From Litsea cubeba (Eukaryota > Streptophyta > Magnoliopsida > Laurales > Lauraceae), in assembly GCA_012931725.1 (NCBI GenBank), contig CM022951.1, positions 75,765,905 through 75,829,904 of the forward strand: a stretch of DNA of 64,000 bases, read 5' to 3'. Position 1 is the stretch's first letter. Every line of letters starts with the position of its first letter. Below are positions 33,501-42,271 of this stretch, one piece after another. The translations under genes were made by a program, and so were the position numbers. The notes beneath the pieces are model-generated. The model ran no database searches. It was given only the letters and a program-made list of their open reading frames with translations, and had not been told where the DNA came from.

Positions 33501-34572
33501 AAAAAATTTGGTGGCACAACAAACAACAAAATCTGCAATGAGGCAGTCCGGGCCAGAAGCATGAAACCAGCAGAAGACAATAAGAAGCACCTACGAAGAG
33601 GCCCGAAACTAGAATGCCTTCATAGGAAATCAAAACCACAGTACAACGGCGTGCCAAAACATGATGGAAGATGCAAAATGTACACCAAGAAAAAGAAATT
33701 CAACCAACCTTGATTGGGTATTTAATCTCTCCCCTTGCAGTCATAGTCTTTACAGCTTTAACTGCATCTACAACCTAGAAAAGCAAACATGTCTTACAGT
33801 GCAGAAAGGCAAGTTACTTAAAAGCAAGCGAGAAGTTTTCCAGAAAAATAAATAAATTCTGAACCAGGAGAAGGCACTGGGATAAATAGAAAGTTCTAAA
33901 AGTCATTAACATATATGGCCCTGATAAAACGTCTTTAAATTTGCACACTTCCCCTCATAAAACAGGATCTTTTGACAAAGATCAATCTCCAAAGTTCCTC
34001 GTAGGAGGTAGATGTACAACTTTACAGACGTTTTACCTCCAAAAATGATTTGTTTCTTTGCAAAAAACCAGGTGATTCCAATAGTCAAATAAGTTTATCT
34101 TGCCTAAGCAAAGTCTACAATGCCACAGAGACATTCAAGAAATTGATGATGAAGGTGTCTATTAGCATGTTCATGTAAAATAATGAAATGAAGAAGAAGA
34201 AGCAGCTCAGAGAAAACAATTTAAGTCTCAAGAAATCAATAGGCTTAACATTTTAAAAAATAAAACAACAAAGTGACTTCCATTTAGCTCACCAAATTTG
34301 CGAAGAATTCACTATCAGTAGCAATCAATTTTAAAGACATGCTTGTCTTGGCACAGTTTACAATGGAATCTTTTCTAAGCTTTTCAACCTGGAGACATAT
34401 GTTGAATGTCCAACAATATTTAGCAAACTCGGGTTCAAGGAAAAAAAAAAGAAGAAGGAACAATTGGATGGCTACGAATTAAAAAAAATCCAATAATCAA
34501 CTGAGAAAAAGAAGATCACACCTTCACAGACAGTTTCTCATCAATATACTTGCAGGCTTCCCTTACAGCTAG

Positions 34573-35828
34573 CTGTCAGAGAAAATGCAACAGAAATTTA
34601 TGTGCAACAGAAAAGAATCAGATTCAAACCATGTCTCGATGATTCATATTATATGCACACCAGTATTGATAAGGATTTTTCATATATTTCCAGAAAGTGC
34701 ACCTGGGTCACTTTGGCTTCTAAATCAATTAATCGATCCCATCCCATCCCATCGTCGGAGGAAATCAGAATAAGAGGTGGTTAAGTGCTCAACATGCGGA
34801 TCAAAGTATCAAACACATCAGCGAGTCCACTACTCTCTGCCTTACCTCCACGTGCCTAGGGAATTCAAAACAAAACAAACCCACCCAATATACAAGAATA
34901 GAAAGTGTAGCCAAACTACATGAAGTATAAAGCAGAGAGAGATGCCAGCTAGACTGTCATTTGTATAATATGAGAGTTTTCTGCCTTACCTCCACATGCC
35001 TAGGGAATTCAAAACAAAACAAACCCACCCAATATACAAGAACAGAAAGTGTAGCCAAACTACATGAAGTATAAAGCAGATAGAGATGCCAGCTAGACTG
35101 TCATTTGTATAATATAAGAGTTTTCAATGTGACAATGGCAATCGGAGGAATGAATTCCAAGGCACACTGCACTGTGGAGCTCACATGGTGCGCCTAGTGA
35201 CTTTGGTTGGTGGATAGGTGAGACCCACTGTGGGTTGCTCTTGTAGCCCAAAAACACCATGACCACATGACTAAAAACATCTTTTTGAGGGTTAAAAGCA
35301 CACCATGGAACTAATCAACCAACTTTAACAGTTTCCGAGCTATATAAGCATTCGATGATGTGTCCTACCTATCTTCACTCGAATTCACCAAAGGTAGGCC
35401 CACCCACATGTGTCATACAGATACTCATGCACTAGGTCATTTCTCCAGTAATATAATGGCAAAGAATCATTTTCAATTGAATTATGTTGAGTTAATAACA
35501 AACTGCCAATAGCAGACAAACAAATAAACAATGAGTTGTATATATATCCCATACCCTATAAATTTCAATTGTAAATAAAATATGATGAAATCTCTCATTC
35601 CACAGTGTGTTGATTGCAGATGTAAGAGAAAACAGAAAGATGCATTGCCCATGTTTATTTGCAAGAAGATGCTGATTTGATATCATTTGACCTATCTACA
35701 AAGAGGAATTCAAACTTTATTATGAGTAAAGTCATATCAAACTCCACACATGCATGTGCGTACAGTATATCAATCAAAAGATTTAGAACTATTCTGATTT
35801 ACAGGAAAACAGAAAAAAAAATAATGCT
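34573..35828 (-). other. Segment between the ASE-like frame and the first CCT1 exon (left arm)
   Basis: No coding signal on either strand beyond short shadows. It contains a 144-bp tandem duplication (34837-34980 and 34981-35123, each starting CTGCCTTACCTCCAC) that is also present in the right arm (about 39999-40285), and a CCCAT x3 run near 34737-34752. It is the sequence through which the ASE-like gene was joined to CCT1. Confidence 0.5.
34837..35123. repeat. 144-bp tandem duplication, left arm
   Basis: Two copies, each from CTGCCTTACCTCCAC through CAAAACAAACCCACCCAATA and GCCAGCTAGACTGTCATTTG. The same pair exists in the right arm, so it is older than the inverted duplication. Confidence 0.85.
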
Positions 35829-37303
35829 TCATTCGTGGCCTTTGGACCCTGGCAGTATCGGAAATGCCCCGTTCAGGCAGCCAAAGCAAAAATCTTCGGT
35901 TTCTTCAGACTTGAAAAGCCTCTGTAAATCATCGACAGGAAGATGTGCATAGCTATCATATTTCAGAAAACCGCTCAGATTGAATTCGGGGGGGCGCACT
36001 TTATACTTCTTTAGGTCGACCCCGTATGGGCAGTCAAACTCTAGAGGAGGCCAGCCTACACGAACGTGCAATTGGCTTGCACCGGCATAAATTTTGATGA
36101 GCCTTGTGATGACCTTAGCGTATTTGGCGACAATCATAGAATCATCAAACAACACCACTTTCTTCCCAATAAGTGAGTCCCTTAACAGTAGATTGTATTT
36201 CACAATACTGCCGTGGATCTGATGCTTTGGTATCACTGATGGATCGAATGGAAATACAATGCCTAGAAATTCGGTTTCAGTAGCATGTGCATAACTGGAT
36301 GCAGTAAAAAATGATGATTCTGTGAATGCGAGTGCGTAGTCAGCTTCTGCTGGGATGATTTGAGCCATTAGCTTGCCAAGCCTCACAAGGTGACGGAACC
36401 GAACACCTTTTTGGTCTTTGGGTGGCTCATGCGAGTTTCAAGAACGCATGATTTTCTCGCAGCTTTGGGCAGCAACTGAAAGCTTTCGACCTTACCATTT
36501 CTAAAGATCACCAACTCTCCTGGTAAGATATCCCGGATATAATCTCCGTATCCACGGAAACAAAAATCCTCGCTGCCAACAATAAGAGCATTGCCCCTTT
36601 TGGATCTTCCCATCACCAGGGGGAAGAATCCTCGGGGGTCACATGCAGCGATCAGTGATCCCTCTGCAATCATCAGGAAGGAGAATCCTCCTCTAACTGA
36701 TTCACAGACACTTAAAATTCTTTCTTCCAGCAGGGGCATTCTGGAATAGACGAAGAGCTTCAGGAGTAGCTCAGTGTCAGAGAGTGTTTAGACCTTTTCA
36801 TCTACCTTCTTGAGGTTTTCACTGAGTTCAAGAAAATTGAGAATCTTACCCACGAACCCGATCGCTACAGAGTTCTCACCATCTATCACCGGCTGAGAGC
36901 AGATGCTTTGGCCAGGAGTGCAGATTGCAATCCCTACGCTTCCCCCCGACGGCGGGACCAGATTGCTTGAACCCGCGTGTAGAGTTCGGATTAGTCTATG
37001 CACCGGTGCCGATGAGATCAAAGGATCTCCACCGCCCGCCACTTGGGGAGCGGTCGTCACCATGCCTTCGTTCGCTCCACCACGGTGGCTGTTCATCTCC
37101 ATCCTTCTTAAACAGAGGGGATACGCTCCTTCTTCTCCCGAGATGCCAAACAGCCCACCGATCTCTCTAGAATTTCTCCCTTCCTTCTCTTTGAAGGAGG
37201 AGCAGCAGATCAAGTTTTTCGAGAGAGAATGATTCTTTGAAACCCTCTTCTTCTCCTGGTAGTAGGTGATGCAGACGGACTGAGAAAGGATGGAAAACGC
37301 CAT
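35829..37303 (-). pseudogene. Amidophosphoribosyltransferase (ASE)-like pseudogene, left arm
   Basis: Single-exon frame starting at ATG 37303 with a plastid-transit-like N-terminus (MAFSILSQSVCITYYQEKKR). It aligns along its length to plant glutamine PRPP amidotransferase, the first step of purine synthesis: SHRGGANEGMV (family QHRGQEGAGIV), CDPRGFFPLVMGRS (RDPYGFRPLVMGRR), KKVVLFDDSMI (KRVVVVDDSIV), and the C-terminal FCFGCLNGAFPILPG. The catalytic Cys of the family's ECGVVGI is Gly here (IGGLFGI), and the PRPP-loop RGTT is replaced. Breaks: TAA at 36788 where the right copy has CAA, and a frame change at 36383-36386 shared with the right copy. The frame after that runs to 35829. Not an active enzyme. 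Confidence 0.8.
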
Positions 37304-37412
37304 GAGAGAACACGAAACGAAAAGATGTCGAAGAAGAAGAAGAAGACGAAGACGAAGACGAAGAAGAAGAGGAAGAGGAAGAAGAAGAAGGAAGGAAGGT
37401 GGGTTCTGAGAT

Positions 37413-37541
37413 GAGTCCTGCTACATGGACTAACTCACGGGGTCGATCATGGTATACCCATGGATATTGGTATACCCATGGATATCAATATCCATGGGTA
37501 TACCATGATCGACCCCATGAGTTAGTCCATGTAGACTTTTT
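37413..37541. mobile_element. Foldback MITE at the axis of the inverted duplication
   Basis: Arms 37420-37468 and 37487-37535 are near-perfect inverted copies of 49 bp (GCTACATGGACTAACTCACG at left; ATGAGTTAGTCCATGTAGA at right) around a spacer of about 18 bases. The motif GGTATACCCATGGATAT occurs twice directly and once inverted. Ends CCTGCTACATGGA and TCCATGTAGACTTTTTG match those of the 57-bp element at 39201, so the two are one family. No target duplication surrounds this copy. Confidence 0.85.
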
Positions 37542-37751
37542 GCTGATAAAAAAGGGGGAAAACCAAAACCTTTAAAACACTCTAGAGAGGAAATCTCAGA
37601 ACCCACCTTCCTTCTTCTTCCTCCTATTAAAAACCTTTAAAACACTCCAGAGAGGAAATCTCAGAACCCACCTTCCTTCTTCTTCTTTTTCTTCGTCTCC
37701 TTCGTCTCCTTCGAACTTCTTCTTCGACATCTTTTCGTTTCGTGTTCTCTC
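37542..37751 (+). promoter_or_regulatory. Leader/promoter side of the right ASE-like copy, with a 60-bp tandem duplication
   Basis: AAAACCTTTAAAACACTC, GAGAGGAAATCTCAGAACCC and ACCTTCCTTCTTCTT occur twice (about 37567 and 37628). Only the second copy has an equivalent in the left arm, up to GGTGGGTTCTGAGAT. A CTT/CTC-rich tract then leads to the start codon at 37752. The two ASE-like starts are divergent and only about 450 bases apart, so any promoter is shared or duplicated. Confidence 0.55.
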
Positions 37752-39292
37752 ATGGCCTTTTCCATCCTTTCTCAGTCCGTCTGCATCACCTACTACCAGG
37801 AGAAGAAGAGGGTTTCAAAGAATCATTCTCTCTCGAAAAACTTGATCTGCTGCTCCTCCTTCAAAGAGAAGGAAGGGAGAAATTCTGGAGAGATCGGTGG
37901 GCTGTTTGGCATCTCGGGAGAAGAAGAAGCGTATCCCCTCTGTTTAAGAGGGATGGAGATGATCAGCCACCGTGGTGGAGCGAACGAGGGCATAGTGACG
38001 ACCGCTCCCCAAGTGGCGGGCGGTGGAGATCATTTGATCTCATCGACATCGGCGCATAGACTGATCCGAACTCTACATGCAGGTTCAAGCAATCTGGTCC
38101 CGCCGTCGGGAAGCATAGGGATTGCAATCTGCACTCCTGGCCAAAGCATCTGCTCTCAGCCGGTGATAGATGGTGAGAACTCTGTAGCGATCGGGTTCGT
38201 GGGTAAGATTCTCAATTTTCTTGAACTCAGTGAAAACCTCAAGAAGGTAGATGAAAAGGTCCAAACACTCTCTGACAGTGAGCTACTCCTGAAGCTCTTC
38301 GTCTATTCCAGAATGCCCCTGCTGGAAGAAAGAATTTTAAGTGTCTGTGAATCAGTTAGAGGAGGATTCTCCTTCCTGATGATTGCAGAGGGATCACTGA
38401 TCGCTGCGTGTGACCCCCGAGGATTCTTCCCCTTGGTGATGGGAAGATCCAAAAGGGGCAATGCTCTTATTGTTGGCAGCGAGGATTTTTGTTTCCGTGG
38501 ATACGGAGATTATATCCGGGATATCTTACCAGGAGAGTTGGTGATCTTTAGAAATGGTAAGGTCGAAAGCTTTCAGTTGCTGCCCAAAGCTGCGAGAAAA
38601 TCATGCGTTCTTGAAACTCGCATGAGCCACCCAAAGACCAAAAAGGTGTTCGGTTCCGTCACCTTGTGAGGCTTGGCAAGCTAATGGCTCAAATCATCCC
38701 AGCAGAAGCTGACTACGCACTCGCATTCACAGAATCATCATTTTTTACTGCATCCAGTTATGCACATGCTACTGAAACCGAATTTCTAGGCATTGTATTT
38801 CCATTCGATCCATCAGTGATACCAAAGCATCAGATCCACGGCAGTATTGTGAAATACAATCTACTGTTAAGGGACTCACTTATTGGGAAGAAAGTGGTGT
38901 TGTTTGATGATTCTATGATTGTCGCCAAATGCGCTAAGGTCATCACAAGGCTCATCAAAATTTATGGCGGTGCAAGCCAATTGCACGTTCGTGTAGGCTG
39001 GCCTCCCCTAGAGTTTGACTGCCCATACGGGGTCGACCTAAATAAGTATAAAGTGCCCCCCCCTCGGAATTCAATCTGAGCTGTTTTCTGAAATATGATA
39101 GCTATGCACATCTTCCGGTCGATGATTTACAAAGGCTTTTCAAGTCTGAAGAAACCGAAGATTTTTTGCTTTGGCTGCCTGAACGGGGCGTTTCCGATAC
39201 CAAAAAGTCTACATGGACGGAATATGGGGGTCGGTCTCCATCCATGTAGCAGGGTTCTTCCGATACTGCCAGGGTCCAAAGGCCACAAATGA
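37752..39292 (+). pseudogene. Amidophosphoribosyltransferase (ASE)-like pseudogene, right arm
   Basis: Mirror copy of the left-arm frame. The first 305 codons (37752-38669) are open, further than in the left copy because CAA replaces TAA. The same frame break then occurs at 38663-38669 (TTGTGAGG), after which the PRPP-binding half continues in the next frame (38666-39079). A C-run near 39056-39063 shifts the frame again, and a 57-bp MITE at 39201-39257 interrupts the last codons. The catalytic Cys is Gly (IGGLFGISG) and the PRPP loop reads FDDSMIVAKC. The frame shared by both arms was broken before duplication; later breaks are private. Confidence 0.8.
39192..39266. mobile_element. 57-bp micro-MITE with 9-bp target duplication
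   Basis: Element 39201-39257, ends CAAAAAGTCTACATGGA and TCCATGTAGCAGGGTTC, flanked by TTCCGATAC at 39192-39200 and 39258-39266. The left arm shows the empty site with one TTCCGATAC. A 9-bp duplication is the Mutator superfamily pattern. It shares its ends with the MITE at the duplication axis, in the opposite orientation. Confidence 0.9.
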
Positions 39293-39998
39293 AGCGTTAT
39301 TTTTTTTTCTTGGAATGAGTCTCTTGTGAATCAGAACAGTTCTAAATCTTTTGATTGATATACTGTACGCATATGCATGTGTGGAGTTTGATATGACTTT
39401 ACTCATAATAAAGTTTGAATTCCTCTTTGTAGATAGGTCAAATGATATCAAATCAGCATCTTCTTGCAAATAAACATGGGCAATGCATCTTTCTATTTTC
39501 TCTTACATCCGCAATCAACACACTGTGGAATGAGAGATTTCATCATATTTTATTTACAATTGAAATTTATAGGGTATGTGATATATATACAACTCATTGT
39601 TTATTTGTTTGTCTGCTATTGGCAGTTTGTTATTAACTCAACATAATTCAATTGAAAATGATTCTTTGCCATTATATTACTGGAGAAATGACCTAGTGCA
39701 TGAGTATCTGTATGACACATGTGGGTGGGCCTACCTTTGGTGAATTCGAGTGAAGATAGGTAGGACACATCATCGAATGCTTATATAGCTCGGAAACTGT
39801 TAAAGTTGGTTGATTAGTTCCATGGTGTGCTTTTAACCCTCAAAAAGATGTTTTTAGTCATGTGGTCATGGTGTTTTTGGGCTACAAGAGCAACCCACAG
39901 TGGGTCTCACCTATCCACCAACCAAAGTCACTAGGCGCACCATGTGAGCTCCACAGTGCAGTGTGCCTTGGAATTCATTCCTCCGATTGCCATTGTCA

Positions 39999-40285
39999 CA
40001 TTGAAAACTCTCATATTATACAAATGACAGTCTAGCTGGCATCTCTCTCTGCTTTATACTTCATGTAGTTTGGCTACACTTTCTGTTCTTGTTGGGTGGG
40101 TTTGTTTTGTTTTGAATTCCCTAGGCACGTGGAGGTAAGGCAGAAAACTCTCATATTATACAAATGACAGTCTAGCTGGCATCTCTCTCTGCTTTATACT
40201 TCATGTAGTTTGGCTACACTTTCTATTCTTGTATATTGGTTGGGTTTGTTTTGTTTTGAATTCCCTAGGCACGTGGAGGTAAGGA
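39999..40285. repeat. 144-bp tandem duplication, right arm
   Basis: Two copies containing CAAATGACAGTCTAGCTGGC, mirror of the left-arm pair. Confidence 0.85.
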
Positions 40286-40365
40286 AGAGAGTAGTGGACT
40301 CGTGTTTGATACTTTGATCCACATGTTGAGCACTTAACCACCTCTTATTCTGATTTCCTCCGACG

Positions 40366-40405
40366 ATGGGATGGGATGGGATGGGATGGGATGGGATGGG
40401 ATGGG
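40366..40405. repeat. (ATGGG)8 pentanucleotide repeat
   Basis: Eight ATGGG units in the right arm against three in the left arm (near 34737-34752). Confidence 0.9.
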
Positions 40406-41225
40406 ATCGATTAATTGATTTAGAAGCCAAAGTGACCCAGGTGCACTTTCTGGAAATATATGAAAAATCCTTATCAATACTGTTGTGCATATAATATGAA
40501 TCATCGAGACATGGTTTGAATCTGATTCTTTTCTGTTGCAAATAAATTTCTGTTGCATTTTCTCTGACAGCTAGCTGTGAGGGAAGCCCGAAAGTATATT
40601 GATGAGAAACAGTCTGTGAAGGTGTGATCTTCTTTTTCTCAGTTGATTATTGGATTTTTTTTTAATTAGTAGCCATCCAATTGTTCCTTCTTTTTTCTTT
40701 TTTTTTCCCTTGAACCCGAGTTTGCTAAATATTGTTGGACATTCAACATATGTCTCCAGGTTGAAAAGCTTGGAAAAGATTCCCTTGTAAACTATGTCAA
40801 GACAAACATGTCTTCAAAACTGATTGCTACTGACAGTGGATTCTTCGCAAATTTGGTGAGCTAAATGGAAGTCACTTTGTTGTTTTATTTTTTTAAATGT
40901 TAAGCCTATTGATTTCTTGGGACTTAAATTGTATTCTCTGAGCTTCTTCTTCTTCTTCTTCATTTCATTATTTTACATGAACATGCTAATAGACACCTTC
41001 ATCATCAATTTCTTGAATGTCTCTGTGGCATTGTAAACTTTGCTTAGGCAAGATAAACTTCTTTGACTACTGGAATCCCCTGGTTTTTTGCAAAGAAACA
41101 AACCATTTTGGAGGTAAAACGCCTGTAAAGTTGTAGATCTACCTCCTACGGGGAACTTTGGAGATTGATCTTTGTCAAAAGATCATGTTTTATGAGGGGA
41201 AGTGTGCAAATTTAAAGACGTTTTA

Positions 41226-42271
41226 CTTGAGAAGTGCGAGGACTTGCTGCTACATGCTAATATGGGACGTGAGATATGGGCCCTTTCACCTGATGCTATC
41301 TTTCAACACTACTTTGAAATAACCAACATACAGATGATGGACACGTATCAGACGACATCATTGTTGGATTTTCAATGGATTCTTTTAAGTGAAACATTGT
41401 TTTGTAAGTGACATAATATCATTATGCTTACTAATAAAAAAAGATCATATTGCGCTTTTTTCTTTGATAATCTAATTAAAATGTTGAATTGCTTATTACT
41501 TAGTTGTTTGAGTAACCTGATGCATTGTTTTTATTTCTGATGTTTTTTACATAAGGTTTTTATTAAAAAGTGACCATTTACTTTAATTTAGTCAAATATC
41601 CATTCAAATATGTTTTAGGATTTGTCTAATCGAATACCTCATGTTGGCATTAGATTTCAACATGCATCCCCATATGCAACTTCGATCTGATAGGTTCAAC
41701 CTTAAATTAATGTGCACTGACCTGAAAATCAGGCTGTTTTACTCATCAGGTGGCTACACATTTATATTAAATGTTGTTCTTTGCCTGTACTTTGATTTCA
41801 TCCCAGGCAGCCACGCATTTATGTTGAATGTTGTTGTTGACCACTACATTGCTTTCATTCCATTTACCTCTACATTTGTGACCAAATCTTTGAATCTGGA
41901 CTGTTGCTATAATTCATGTTCTCAAATTTCTTACGCAAAAAAGGGTAATAGCAATATATTTTTTCACAATTGGAAGGTGCTCATTGTCGCAACCATGTTT
42001 GAGTCATGTTACACAGAAAAAAAAAATGATGTTTTCACACTTTAGGGGTTTTCTTGGCCTTTTTCCATTAAAACAAATTACTCTAAGAATAGATCTTCCA
42101 TTATCAGAGACACGTGCATATAGAGACAGACAGAAGTTTTGTGACGACATGGCAATTTTTTTGGCACTCTCTTTTTCTGGTGATGTCATGAAAATATCAA
42201 TACAATATCTGCATTTATATTTTGAAAATGCCTCTATGTTTTTTTTTTGGTCCAATGATATGGGCACATTG
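41226..42271. other. Right-arm-specific insert, left part
   Basis: Absent from the left arm. The junction frame at 41202-41411 reads LLHANMGREIWALSPDAIFQ and looks non-random, but I do not recognise it. Near 41760-41870 a diverged direct repeat of about 60 bases occurs (TTTATATTAAATGTTGTT then TTTATGTTGAATGTTGTT). The element type of this insert is unknown. Confidence 0.4.

Larger units (their letters stand above)
21316..34572 (-). pseudogene. CCT1: CCT1 (TCP-1 alpha chaperonin subunit), truncated and broken copy
   Basis: Ten exons recognised, in order on the - strand: 34522-34572, 34293-34388, 33709-33774, 31980-32197, 31313-31409, 30002-30088, 28479-28613, 28264-28368, 21515-21605, 21316-21402. 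They join in frame up to 28368, with canonical GT-AG borders, and read as the eukaryotic cytosolic chaperonin alpha subunit (GYALNTGRAARGMPTRVAPA, LTTKGIDDMALK, YFLEAGAISVRRVRKEDLR, ADEVVEERISDDDVILVKGT, FMLDEMERSLHDAVCIVKRT). Defects: about the first 125 residues absent (the ASE-like frame lies there instead); TGA at 28363-28365 where the family has Ser; about 75 residues between ESNV and the MGLDLSNGTVRNNLE exon missing. The introns hold an RTE LINE with hAT MITE, an L1 fragment and a copia element. The complex normally folds actin and tubulin; this copy cannot encode a working subunit. Confidence 0.85.
39293..40570 (+). other. Segment between ASE-like frame and first CCT1 exon (right arm)
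   Basis: Non-coding, closely matching 34573-35828 inverted, with only a few differences per 200 bases by eye. It contains the 144-bp tandem duplication and an expanded ATGGG run. Confidence 0.55.

Noticed and set aside
37325..37400. GAAGAAGAC repeat upstream of the left ASE-like start as a coding acidic tract
   Set aside because: It lies upstream of the start codon, is mirrored in the right arm, and is best read as a leader microsatellite.
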